Of a DNA stretch of 64,000 nucleotides, positions 47,138-55,421 are shown one piece after another. The position numbers and the translations under genes were made by a program. The first letter of the stretch is position 1; each line of letters starts with the position of its first letter. The notes beneath the pieces were generated by a model. That model made no database searches. It saw nothing but the letters and a program-made list of their open reading frames with translations, and was not told where the DNA came from. This DNA is from CALSMU01 sp965230225. Its GTDB lineage: Bacteria > Bacteroidota > Bacteroidia > Flavobacteriales_D > Parvicellaceae. The stretch covers positions 310,001 to 374,000 of the forward strand of contig CBDDKM010000006.1 of the NCBI GenBank assembly GCA_965230225.1, written 5' to 3'.

Positions 47138-48874
47138 ATGAACAGAATTATTGCACTATTACTAGTGATTGGTTTATGTACGGGAGCGTATTCTCAAGAG
47201 TCGGAAGAAATAGAAGCTTTACTTGAAAAACACAAAGAGGCGTCTACCGATCAGGAAAAGCTGGAATCCAACATCGAAATTTCTAAGCAGTATTTTATAG
47301 AAGGAAATCAGGCCGGTAAAGAGTATGCCCAAAAAGCTGTCGATCTGGCAATCAAGTTAGATGACTCCGAAAACCTTGCAGCAGCTTATACTCAATTGGG
47401 TAAATCCATCTCCAGTTTGGATGGGAAATTCCCTGAAGGGATTCAATATTTTGAAAAAGCATTAGAAGTCTATCAAAAAGCCAATCTTGAAAGGGGAGTC
47501 ATGGCTTCTTATAATAATCTTGCCATTAACTACGGAATGAAGGGCGATGACGATAAGGCACTGGAGTATTTGCATCTTTGCATAGAGAGCTCAGTTAAGC
47601 TTAAAGACTCTATTATGTCCAGTAAGGTATACTACAATGTTGGGAATATATACATGAGAAGAGTAAACGATAGCTTAGCCATAAAATACTACAAAGAATC
47701 AGAATCATACCTAACTTCTAAATCATCTCCTTCCAGGTTTGGAAAACTATACATTGCATTAGCTACCTCTTATGCTGGGCTAGTTCAGGACGATTTGGCT
47801 TTGGAATACGTGAATAAAACCAAACCAATCATTCCAGAAGTTAAAGGCTTCTATGATAAACATATTATGATGTGTCAGGTTGCCAATATTTACGTTGCGT
47901 TAGGACATGCTAATCTGGCCTTGCCGTATGCCGAGGAGGCTTACCAGGGTTTTAGTGATATGAAACATGTAGAAGGTATTATGACCGCCACCATGATATT
48001 ATGTGAGGTATACAACAGCCTGAATATGACAGAGGAGAGTATAAAAGTTGCTCTGCAAGGAGTGGAAATGGCAAAGACAACACAGTCTACTTATAAACAA
48101 ATTGACTTTTATAGTAAGCTAAGTAGGTTTTATTTCAAGATAGATAGTACCGATTTAGGGGTGGAATATTTGCAACTTCAGCATCATATCGAAGATTCAC
48201 TTTTTACGTTAGATAAGGAAGCTATAATTGCAGAGATTAGAACCAAATACGAAACTGAGAAAAAAGAACAGGAGCTAATAGCCAAGGATAACCGATTAAA
48301 ATTATTGGAAAAAGAAAAGAAGATTACCCAACAGCGATGGTATTTGATTGGGGTAATAGCGTTTGCGGTAGCCGTACTGGTATTTCTTCTTATTAATCAG
48401 TCGAGGGTTAAACACAAACGAGATAAGTTAGAGGTAGAAAGAAAGCTGAAGGAAAGAAACATTGAGTTAGAACGATTTTCCAATCAGCTCATTGCTAAAA
48501 GCAATTTAGTGGAAGAGCTTACAGCACAATTGGAGCACTCAGAAGTACACAACCGTAAGGAGATCGAAGAAAAAATAAGAGAAGCATCTTCGCTTAAGAT
48601 CCTAACAGAAGAGGACTGGGTGTATTTCAAAAACCTATTTGCCGAAATACATTTTGCATACAACAAGCTAATTAACAAAATTGAGCCCAAACTATCAGAA
48701 GCAGAGAAAAGATTACTAATGCTAGAAAAGCTGGGATTTGGTCAGAAACACATGGCCAATACGCTTGGGGTTCAGCCTAATACTATTAGAGTAACCAGGT
48801 CCAGATTACGTAAAAAGTTAGACATAGGTACGGAAGTAAACATCGTTAAGTACGTAGAAGAATCTAATTCTTAA
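47138..48874 (+). CDS. TPR transmembrane regulator with C-terminal HTH (paralogue)
   Basis: 578 residues from the ATG at 47138, immediately preceding signal peptide MNRIIALLLVIGLCTGAYSQ; the longer open frame adds an implausible leader. TPR array (about 30-370); transmembrane helix near 410 (YLIGVIAFAVAVLVFLLI); coiled coil (about 430-490); LKILTEEDWVYFKNLFAEIH; then a C-terminal HTH (LSEAEKRLLMLEKLGFGQKH, MANTLGVQPNTIRVTRSRLR). Same architecture and the same LTEEDW linker as the gene at 23259. The next genes downstream are a T9SS cargo and its PorP/SprF partner. GTGAC tandem sites flank this gene on both sides in inverted orientation. Confidence 0.82.
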   Translation: MNRIIALLLVIGLCTGAYSQESEEIEALLEKHKEASTDQEKLESNIEISKQYFIEGNQAGKEYAQKAVDLAIKLDDSENLAAAYTQLGKSISSLDGKFPEGIQYFEKALEVYQKANLERGVMASYNNLAINYGMKGDDDKALEYLHLCIESSVKLKDSIMSSKVYYNVGNIYMRRVNDSLAIKYYKESESYLTSKSSPSRFGKLYIALATSYAGLVQDDLALEYVNKTKPIIPEVKGFYDKHIMMCQVANIYVALGHANLALPYAEEAYQGFSDMKHVEGIMTATMILCEVYNSLNMTEESIKVALQGVEMAKTTQSTYKQIDFYSKLSRFYFKIDSTDLGVEYLQLQHHIEDSLFTLDKEAIIAEIRTKYETEKKEQELIAKDNRLKLLEKEKKITQQRWYLIGVIAFAVAVLVFLLINQSRVKHKRDKLEVERKLKERNIELERFSNQLIAKSNLVEELTAQLEHSEVHNRKEIEEKIREASSLKILTEEDWVYFKNLFAEIHFAYNKLINKIEPKLSEAEKRLLMLEKLGFGQKHMANTLGVQPNTIRVTRSRLRKKLDIGTEVNIVKYVEESNS

Positions 48875-48963
48875 GCTCGATTTAACGAATTTCGAAATTC
48901 GCCACAATAAGCCCGTTCAAAGCTACTGCTTTATTCTAAACATTATCAGCTGTTTAAAGTGTT

Positions 48964-48979
48964 GTCACCTTCTTGTCAC
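48964..48979 (-). promoter_or_regulatory. GTGAC-N6-GTGAC site upstream of a candidate sRNA promoter
   Basis: Seen as GTCAC at 48964-48968 and 48975-48979 on the + strand. It lies about 10 bases upstream of a TTTG (48990-48993) that pairs at 18-base spacing with GACTTTTG (49012-49019), a position typical of activator sites. Confidence 0.45.
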
Positions 48980-49024
48980 TCCAATTCTTTTTGGATTTTG
49001 GGTTAATAGTTGACTTTTGTTTTG

Positions 49025-49158
49025 GGAACAAGCTAACCAAAATTCAAGTTAGTTATTATGCTAGATAATATTGTGGTGGTATTATCGGTTTATATGTGGC
49101 GCAAAACGTTGCATGGTTAGCGAGAGGAGGGGAGGTCATATCCTCTCCTCTTATTTTT
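49025..49158 (+). ncRNA. Candidate structured small RNA with intrinsic terminator
   Basis: The 48875-49354 gap has no convincing gene but has nested perfect stems. The closing stem is GCTAACC (49032-49038) with GGTTAGC (49115-49121). Inside it are GATAATA/TATTATC (49064-49070, 49080-49086) and GCAA/TTGC (49101-49104, 49109-49112). It is followed without gap by an 11-bp terminator stem AGAGGAGGGGA / TCCTCTCCTCT (49123-49133, 49141-49151) and TTATTTTT. A promoter-like TTTG-N18-GACTTTTG lies just upstream (48990-49019). The size would be about 130 bases. It could also be an attenuated leader of the cargo operon at 49355. Confidence 0.45.
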
Positions 49159-49260
49159 AAAGTTCAAAGAAGTAATACACGCAAGTTTTTCATTGTTAAT
49201 TAAGGGGTTACAATAGAGTGACATCCTTATAATCTGTTTTTATTCAACAGCTCGATGATC

Positions 49261-49268
49261 TACATTTG
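49261..49268 (+). promoter_or_regulatory. -7 element TACATTTG for the cargo/PorP-SprF operon
   Basis: A perfect match to TAnnTTTG about 87 bases before the start codon at 49355; the -33 region is weak. It implies that the cargo operon can be transcribed independently of the structured RNA upstream. Confidence 0.45.
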
Positions 49269-49354
49269 AAGTAATTCCAACGAATATACCACCCACCTGG
49301 AACTGATCAATGTTTAATTGATTTACCCTAATAGAACTTATTAATACTTAACCA

Positions 49355-50842
49355 ATGAGACTATTGCTACTACACGCTGGTATATTTATTTGTGCTGTTA
49401 CATCATCTATTAACGCACAGAACTCTTATGCTCCAGATTTCACCGAAACCGATATTAATGGAGTTACTCATTCTCTATATGCGGATTATTTAGATCAGGG
49501 GAAATATGTCATACTTGATTTTTCTACTACTTGGTGCGGCCCCTGTTGGAGGTTCCATGGATTTGGGCATCTGGAGCATTTTTACGAAATCTATGGAATA
49601 GAAGAGGATGATGCACAAGTATTCCTTATGGAGTGCGACCCTTCAACCGGAATGGCCGATTTAATGGGGAACACCACTCAAACCACTGGAGATTGGATTA
49701 CTGGGACTCCATATCCCATTATCGATTTGGCTACAACAGCAATTCCGGATGCTTATGATATATGGGGGTATCCAACCATTGTAGTGGTTTGTCCGGATGG
49801 AATCAGATCGGACAATTTTGGAATGAACCCTTTGTATTACGCTAACATTGTAGATCATGAATACCTGGCCGATTTTGCCTACAACTTATGTAGTGAGTCC
49901 AATAATAATGTAATAGATGCTCGTGCAGTTAATATCGATGGATCTCCTAACCATTGTAACGTGGATTATACCGGGCAAGTTAAAATAAGAAACCAGGGAA
50001 CTGGCGACATAACTAACCTTAATTATGAGCTAGTTGTGGATGGAAACTCGGTTGGAGTTCAACAGTACAACACTCCAATTAATGCCGGCGAATTTGCATT
50101 AGTTCCTTACGGACCGTTAACCTTATCCAACACGTCTAATGTAGCAATAGAAATTACCGATGTAAATGGAGCACCAGACGAAAACCTGCAGAACAACACC
50201 ACCGATAAAGACATTACCGGAACCTTTGTGGATGCTGGTCCTTTTGGAGATTTTACGCTAGATGTAAGGTTGGATTACCCCTGCTGGCAATTGGGCTGGG
50301 AACTTTACGACGATAACCTAAACCTAATGGATTCCGAATTTGAATATAACAACGGAGATCCTTCCGATATACGCACCTATAGCCTGGATACCGGATGTTA
50401 TACCATTAAAGCTTTTGATGTAATTGGAGATGGATTTGACGGAACCGATGGATATGTTTTGATTAACGATCAGGGAGACGAACTATTTCATTTTAATCCG
50501 GAAGGATTTGTGGATTACAAGTCCTTTTACGTGCGAAATCCCACCATGGAAGAAATTCTCGAAACGAACGATCCTATTGGAGTTCCTTCAGCTTTTTCGC
50601 CCAATGCAGATGGAAATAACGATGTGCTTTATGTAGAGGGGATGGGAGTATCAAAAATTGACTTTAAGGTATTTAATCAATACGGAGAAATGGTGTTCCA
50701 AAGTGGAGATATAGAACATGGATGGGATGGCACCTACAAAGGAGCAAAAGAGAATCCTGGAGTATTTGCTTATGTGTTAGAATACACTTTTATCGATGGT
50801 AAAAATGGATTGTTAAAGGGCGACGTTACGTTGGTGAAGTAA
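49355..50842 (+). CDS. T9SS type B cargo with thioredoxin-like domain
   Basis: 495 residues. Signal peptide to about residue 22 (INAQ). Residues about 24-180 are a thioredoxin/TlpA-like fold with the redox motif WCGPC (Cys61, Cys64) and the cis-Pro region YPTIVVV near residue 148. A beta-sandwich region (about 190-290) resembles adhesive linker domains. The end is a type B sorting domain (VPSAFSPNADGNNDVLYV ... FNQYGEMVFQSG ... WDGTYKGAKENPGVFAY). A thiol-redox enzyme placed on the cell surface or in the medium would be unusual. The PorP/SprF-family gene begins one base after the stop, the classic arrangement in which that protein helps export the type B cargo. Confidence 0.9.
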   Translation: MRLLLLHAGIFICAVTSSINAQNSYAPDFTETDINGVTHSLYADYLDQGKYVILDFSTTWCGPCWRFHGFGHLEHFYEIYGIEEDDAQVFLMECDPSTGMADLMGNTTQTTGDWITGTPYPIIDLATTAIPDAYDIWGYPTIVVVCPDGIRSDNFGMNPLYYANIVDHEYLADFAYNLCSESNNNVIDARAVNIDGSPNHCNVDYTGQVKIRNQGTGDITNLNYELVVDGNSVGVQQYNTPINAGEFALVPYGPLTLSNTSNVAIEITDVNGAPDENLQNNTTDKDITGTFVDAGPFGDFTLDVRLDYPCWQLGWELYDDNLNLMDSEFEYNNGDPSDIRTYSLDTGCYTIKAFDVIGDGFDGTDGYVLINDQGDELFHFNPEGFVDYKSFYVRNPTMEEILETNDPIGVPSAFSPNADGNNDVLYVEGMGVSKIDFKVFNQYGEMVFQSGDIEHGWDGTYKGAKENPGVFAYVLEYTFIDGKNGLLKGDVTLVK

Positions 50843-50843
50843 A

Positions 50844-51824
50844 ATGAAGCGAGTTATTCTATATATCATATTAAACTTAATGCTTTTAAGTTCATTTGCT
50901 CAGGAAGACAATGTCTATAGCGTGTTTGATGAAGTGCCCATCCAATTAAACCCGGGTGCTACCGGGAAAATGGAGAATTCGTTTCAAGCAGCTACTCGCT
51001 ATAGAAACCAATGGACCTCCATTACTCCAAAATTTAGTACAGCCTATTCGGTTAGCTTTGAAGGAAAGGTGCATGAAAAACGAAATAGTTATATGGCTTT
51101 GGGAGGCGTAGTCAATAGCCATACTGCAGGAGCAAGCAAGTTGAAAAGCGTGGATTACAACTTATGCTTTAGTTACGGTACAGAAGTGTTGAGGGATCAG
51201 TATTTGGCTTTTGGCGTTCGCCCTACCTTTTTTCAGAGGTCTATTAACAACGAACAAGCTACCTGGGGCAGACAATGGGACGGAATGGCATTCGATACCG
51301 GTATGGAATCTGGGGAGACAGTAGCCAAACAAACCCTTAATAAATTCGACTTAGCCTCGGGCATCTACTATTACGGGGAGGTAACCAGAACATTCTCGTT
51401 TAACATGGGAGCTACTATTCATCATTTAACCAGACCAAACGTGTCTTTTACAGGAGTAGAAGAGAAGCTGTACCATAAATACACAGCAACTGCAGGAGCC
51501 GAAATAGAAATTACACCAGAGCTATTTTCCATATTGCCCAACTTGATGTTGTTTAAGCAAGGCCCCAATCAGATGATTACGGTAGGAATCGATACTAGAA
51601 TATACTTTGCCGAACGATCGGTTTACACCGGTTATTTCGACGATTCCTACCTGTCATTTGGACTGTACTCCAGATTTAGAGATGCTTTGTATGTAACGAG
51701 CTTCATCAATCTATCTGATTTTTCTTTGGGGTTGAGTTATGATGTTAACATCTCTAAACTATTTCCTGCTACCAAAGGTCTTGGGGCTTTTGAACTTTGT
51801 TTAGTATATCGCCCCGATTATTAG
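50844..51824 (+). CDS. PorP/SprF family T9SS outer-membrane protein
   Basis: 326 residues. Signal peptide to about residue 20 (LSSFAQ). The mature protein opens with a family-typical segment (VFDEVPIQLNPGATGKMENS, AATRYRNQWTSI) containing the N-P-A/G-x-T-G and YRNQW motifs of PorP/SprF proteins. Beta-strands of an outer-membrane barrel follow, including LAFGVRPTFFQRSI and SLGLSYDVNISKL. SprF-like proteins are needed for secretion or attachment of type B cargos, and this gene lies one base downstream of such a cargo. Its stop is 18 bases from the convergent LRR gene, with no terminator visible. Confidence 0.9.
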   Translation: MKRVILYIILNLMLLSSFAQEDNVYSVFDEVPIQLNPGATGKMENSFQAATRYRNQWTSITPKFSTAYSVSFEGKVHEKRNSYMALGGVVNSHTAGASKLKSVDYNLCFSYGTEVLRDQYLAFGVRPTFFQRSINNEQATWGRQWDGMAFDTGMESGETVAKQTLNKFDLASGIYYYGEVTRTFSFNMGATIHHLTRPNVSFTGVEEKLYHKYTATAGAEIEITPELFSILPNLMLFKQGPNQMITVGIDTRIYFAERSVYTGYFDDSYLSFGLYSRFRDALYVTSFINLSDFSLGLSYDVNISKLFPATKGLGAFELCLVYRPDY

Positions 51825-51842
51825 GTTGACTCAACTATTCAT

Positions 51843-52667
51843 TTAATCCATCATTAACCCACCACCTAATTGCTTTTTGTAAGCCTTCTTAAGTCGTTTT
51901 TGCTCTGATTTTTCAAGAGGATTGTTGCTGATGTACAGTTTTTCCAAAGAAGCTAGCTTAGTAATGTTTTCAGGTACTGTTTCCAGTTTGTTCTTAAATA
52001 AGATCAAGTCTTTTAGGTTTTGCAATTTTCCTATGGATTCGGGTAGTTTAGAAACTCTGTTTTTTGAAGCGTTAAGTATTCTAAGGTTGGTTAAGTTACC
52101 TATCCAGTCTGGCAGGTTCTTAAGGTTGTTTTCGAATACCCAAAGAATCTCCAATTGAGTCATTTCTCCAATCCAACTGGGTAAGTTCATCAAATTGTTT
52201 CCTCCAACATGTAGCCAGGTAAGTTTAGTAAGGTTAACCAGGTTCTCTTCCAGATCATACAATCCCACATCTTCCAGGTGTAAATACCTTAGGCTGGTTA
52301 ATTGGGTAATGGCCGGATCCACAAATCGCAATGGGTTAAAGGATAAATTCAATTCTTCCAATGCAGTTAGTTGAGAAAAAGTTGGTGGTATTTTGCTGAT
52401 ATTATTTCTAGCTAAATCTAACTCCTTAAGGCTAGGAAGTTGATCAAACACATCTGGTAATTCGGTAATGCTATTACCCGCCAGGTCTAGCTCCTCTAAG
52501 TTGACGAATTGGGTAATTTCTTTGGGGAAAGTGGTTAGTCCTTGCTTACGGAGTTCCAGTATTTTAACCTCATTGGGAGCTTTTAGAGCTTCTTCTAACG
52601 AACTGAAGGTTTGAGAATAAATTGGAAGGACAAAACAAAGAGTAATAAATAGAGCGAACAGGCGCAT
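51843..52667 (-). CDS. Exported leucine-rich-repeat protein
   Basis: 274 residues from the ATG at 52667, the start of signal peptide MRLFALFITLCFVLPIYSQ; an upstream ATG adds 14 unlikely residues. About ten LRRs of 23 residues follow, with the bacterial pattern L-x-L-x-x-N-x-I/L-x-x-L-P-x-x-I-x-x-L-x-x-L (LEELDLAGNSITELPDVFDQ). The C-terminus is basic (EQKRLKKAYKKQLGGG). It is probably a periplasmic or surface protein-binding scaffold; it has no kinase or other domain and no T9SS sorting domain. It diverges from the lipoprotein gene at 52745. Confidence 0.85.
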   Translation of the reverse strand: MRLFALFITLCFVLPIYSQTFSSLEEALKAPNEVKILELRKQGLTTFPKEITQFVNLEELDLAGNSITELPDVFDQLPSLKELDLARNNISKIPPTFSQLTALEELNLSFNPLRFVDPAITQLTSLRYLHLEDVGLYDLEENLVNLTKLTWLHVGGNNLMNLPSWIGEMTQLEILWVFENNLKNLPDWIGNLTNLRILNASKNRVSKLPESIGKLQNLKDLILFKNKLETVPENITKLASLEKLYISNNPLEKSEQKRLKKAYKKQLGGGLMMD

Positions 52668-52744
52668 AGTGGTCAATTTTACCCGAAAGATAAGCAATTT
52701 AGAAATCATAAAATGGCTACATTCGCAGCAAATAGAAGTATAGA

Positions 52745-53407
52745 ATGAAACGAACTAAAATTGCAATTACCTCCTTTGTTGCTGCAGCCATTATGATGAG
52801 CTGTGGTGGAGCAGAAGAGACCAACACCGAAAACAAAACAGAAGAAGCTCCAACCACTGAAAAGCAAGTAGTAGAAGAGGAGATAGAAGAAGTTGTTGAA
52901 GAACCAACTACTCTGGAAAACTTAGATGTTACCCACGGACAAGCGGGACCATTTACGCTAAACGCTGCCTTTACCGGAGAAGGAGAGTATATGGGGTACA
53001 CCATGGAAATGGTAGAAGAAACCAGAGATACAGAAGAAGGACCTTATACGCTAACCAGTTATCATGCTAAGTTTAATGGAGAAACTCACATCATTATTTA
53101 CCCAAAATACGATAATGATGCCTTAATTGGAGAACTGCAAGTGGTGAGCCCAATGTATAAAACCAGTGAGGGAATTGGAGTTGGAAGTTCAATTGATGAC
53201 TTCTACGCTTCGTTTAAAGACGCTAAAGCATTCTACACTTACATCAGTGGAGCTTATTGGTTGGAGAGTAGCGTATACCCCAGCTTAAACTTTACCATCA
53301 ACGAAGACGATCATTTAGGAGAAGTTGATTTTGATGGAGACCTAACCGAAAGAAGTAAAGAAAGCTTCAAGGAAGGTGCCTTGATCGAACGAATTAGAAT
53401 TTACTAA
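52745..53407 (+). CDS. Lipoprotein of unknown function
   Basis: 220 residues. Signal peptide with lipobox MMSC (Cys20) followed by a Glu-rich low-complexity linker (about 23-55, with EEEIEEVVEE). The folded remainder is strand-rich (GYTMEMVEETRD, ETHIIIYPKYDND) with SIDDFYASFKDAKAFYTYIS as a helix. There is no signature I recognise. A possible -7 element, TACATTCG, lies at 52718-52725. It is followed by a bidirectional terminator shared with the next lipoprotein gene. Confidence 0.7.
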   Translation: MKRTKIAITSFVAAAIMMSCGGAEETNTENKTEEAPTTEKQVVEEEIEEVVEEPTTLENLDVTHGQAGPFTLNAAFTGEGEYMGYTMEMVEETRDTEEGPYTLTSYHAKFNGETHIIIYPKYDNDALIGELQVVSPMYKTSEGIGVGSSIDDFYASFKDAKAFYTYISGAYWLESSVYPSLNFTINEDDHLGEVDFDGDLTERSKESFKEGALIERIRIY

Positions 53408-53411
53408 ACAC

Positions 53412-53448
53412 AAAAAAGGGGCTACAATTTGTAAGCCCCTTTTTTTTT
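53412..53448. terminator. Bidirectional intrinsic terminator
   Basis: GGGGCT (53418-53423) pairs with AGCCCC (53434-53439), flanked by six A on the left and nine T on the right. It can therefore terminate transcripts from both convergent lipoprotein genes. Confidence 0.92.
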
Positions 53449-53456
53449 TAATTCTT

Positions 53457-54122
53457 TTAGTTAAGTATCAGCGGTAACCTCACTTCTTCCAGGTAGTTAC
53501 CAACTCCATCTTTTATTGGGGTGTCAGCAACAAACATTACAAAAGTACTGGTTGTTAAATCGTATTGCCATACCGTTGGAAAGTCCTGATTCAACTCTTC
53601 GTTGTAAGAAGTTCCCATAAGGTTGACTAGGGTGTTGCTCTTCCATTCGGCGTCTAAAGGATTGCAATAAGTACCACACATCATCAGTTCCAATGTGTTT
53701 ACTTCAGTTCCGTTAAAGCTCAGTAAATACACTTTAGAATCTACTTCAGTTCCCATATACTCTTTTGTCCCATCCTCATTTTCCGAAATATCCATTCCGT
53801 AGCTGTCCAAATCTATGCAATGGCTAGAGTCTGGAGAGTATACCATAGAGTTGGCAAACATACCCATTCCTTCTTCCGGTAACTGGTACGACATTGGCTC
53901 CTCATATACCAGAAGAGAATCTGGAGTCACTTCAAAATCAGCTTCGGTTACTCCAAAGAAACTGTACCAACCATGAGCTTCAACAGTTTCAACCTCCACT
54001 TGCTCTGTTACAACAGTATCTTCTACAAGAGGTATAGTGTTTTCCTTCGGCTCTTCTGTGGTGGTTTCCTGTCCGCAGGCCATCATTAGTAGGGGTAAGC
54101 TTAAAAAAGCTAATTTCTTCAT
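53457..54122 (-). CDS. Lipoprotein of unknown function
   Basis: 221 residues. Signal peptide with lipobox MMAC (Cys16), followed by a Thr/Glu-rich linker (about 20-48). The mature domain (about 50-221) contains GWYSFFGVTEADFEV and the two-cysteine segment MMCGTYCNPLDAEWKS, plus a further Cys in SSHCIDLD. I do not recognise the family. It is transcribed towards the lipoprotein gene at 52745, and the shared terminator separates the two. Confidence 0.7.
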   Translation of the reverse strand: MKKLAFLSLPLLMMACGQETTTEEPKENTIPLVEDTVVTEQVEVETVEAHGWYSFFGVTEADFEVTPDSLLVYEEPMSYQLPEEGMGMFANSMVYSPDSSHCIDLDSYGMDISENEDGTKEYMGTEVDSKVYLLSFNGTEVNTLELMMCGTYCNPLDAEWKSNTLVNLMGTSYNEELNQDFPTVWQYDLTTSTFVMFVADTPIKDGVGNYLEEVRLPLILN

Positions 54123-54387
54123 CTTCTTTACTTTAAGTGGTGTTTTAATAGGTGCACAATATACTAATTGTAGGAGGTTAGTTTAGGGTTAGGGGGAATT
54201 ATTTCAGAGGGGGTGTTTTTACCCATTTTTAGAGTGAAAACACCAAATGTTTTCATGAGGGCATAGGTTTAATTAGCTGATTTAAAAGCGCTTATGTGCA
54301 CTTGTTGAACTTGGTGTAAACATTAAATTAAACGAATCCATTTATTGAGTTTTTAACTTGGCAGGTTGACATTTCTAATAGCACAGT

Positions 54388-55368
54388 ATGGATTCAACTT
54401 ATATAGGTTATGCACTTGCAATTTTGGGGATTTTTGCAACGATTCTGTTTTTCTATATTCAACAAAGAAGAAGGAGACTTATAAATTATGAAATTATCCA
54501 CTCTCCTGTATTTGATGGTGATGTTACGCCGGACGAAATAGAAATTAAATTAAGAGGAGAGAAGATTAAGGGGCAACTATACTATTGTAAAGGGGCAATT
54601 ATTAACGTAGGTAAAAATGATATTTCTCAGGATGACCTGTTAGGTGATGGGAAATTCAGAATTAATTGTCCTGAAAAAGGAAAATGGATTCAAAATAACA
54701 TAGAAAACCATTTAAATATAGTGGAGGGAAAAGTCAACGAGGACAGTAGTTTGATGTTGGACTTTAATCTGTTTAAAAAGAATGAAGCCATATTATACGA
54801 AGGGTACTATAGCTTGGAGGGAAAGAATGAGGGAACTAAATTTAGTGATGAAATAACTCCACTTGGGTTCTTTTTCAGAATAAAGAACATTCCAAACTCC
54901 ATTAGAACACTTTCTAAAAAGAAATTAAAGGAAAATCATATTGCCAGAATATTATTCCTGTTAGCTACTGGAGCATTCTTTTCTTATGCTGCATATACAG
55001 TTATTGTGGAGGATTTTATGCACATTGAAACTGGGTACGATGAAGTCCAGGTTTATCATCCTGATGAATCAAAAAATTGTTTGGAAGAAGTTTCGAGAGA
55101 TGGGGACTCCATAAGAATGACCTTTTCTGATGGAAATAAAGAACCAATTAGCATTCCTAAGGAAGAACTACCAGAAATATGTTTTAAATTAAGGTTTGAA
55201 TACCAAGAATTTGAGCGGTCAATTGATTGGGAAGGGGTAATCCTTCTGATAATATCATTTATATTTAGTGCTGGGACTTTAATTTTTGCTTTTAGGTCAA
55301 TTTACCTTTACTTCTTCAAACAAACGATAAGGAAAGCTTTACGAAGTATAGGCCAGGATAAGCTATAA
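54388..55368 (+). CDS. Membrane protein of unknown function, three helices
   Basis: 326 residues. Hydrophobic helices near 4-24 (YIGYALAILGIFATILFFYI), 190-211 (ARILFLLATGAFFSYAAYTV) and 285-308 (ILLIISFIFSAGTLIFAF). Two soluble loops separate them: a strand-rich one (about 30-185) after a basic RRRRL patch, and a smaller one (about 212-280) with KNCLEEVSRDGDS. The first loop is probably cytoplasmic from the positive-inside rule. No family is recognised and no neighbouring gene explains it. Confidence 0.6.
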   Translation: MDSTYIGYALAILGIFATILFFYIQQRRRRLINYEIIHSPVFDGDVTPDEIEIKLRGEKIKGQLYYCKGAIINVGKNDISQDDLLGDGKFRINCPEKGKWIQNNIENHLNIVEGKVNEDSSLMLDFNLFKKNEAILYEGYYSLEGKNEGTKFSDEITPLGFFFRIKNIPNSIRTLSKKKLKENHIARILFLLATGAFFSYAAYTVIVEDFMHIETGYDEVQVYHPDESKNCLEEVSRDGDSIRMTFSDGNKEPISIPKEELPEICFKLRFEYQEFERSIDWEGVILLIISFIFSAGTLIFAFRSIYLYFFKQTIRKALRSIGQDKL

Positions 55369-55421
55369 TTATCGGTGATGCTCACAAAGGAATGGGAGAG
55401 ATTGTATTTAAATTGTATTAA

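Noticed and set aside
49025..49158. tmRNA, 6S or SRP RNA identity for the structured RNA
   Set aside because: The size and helix order do not fit any of these, and no conserved tag peptide, acceptor stem or GGAA-type loop is seen.
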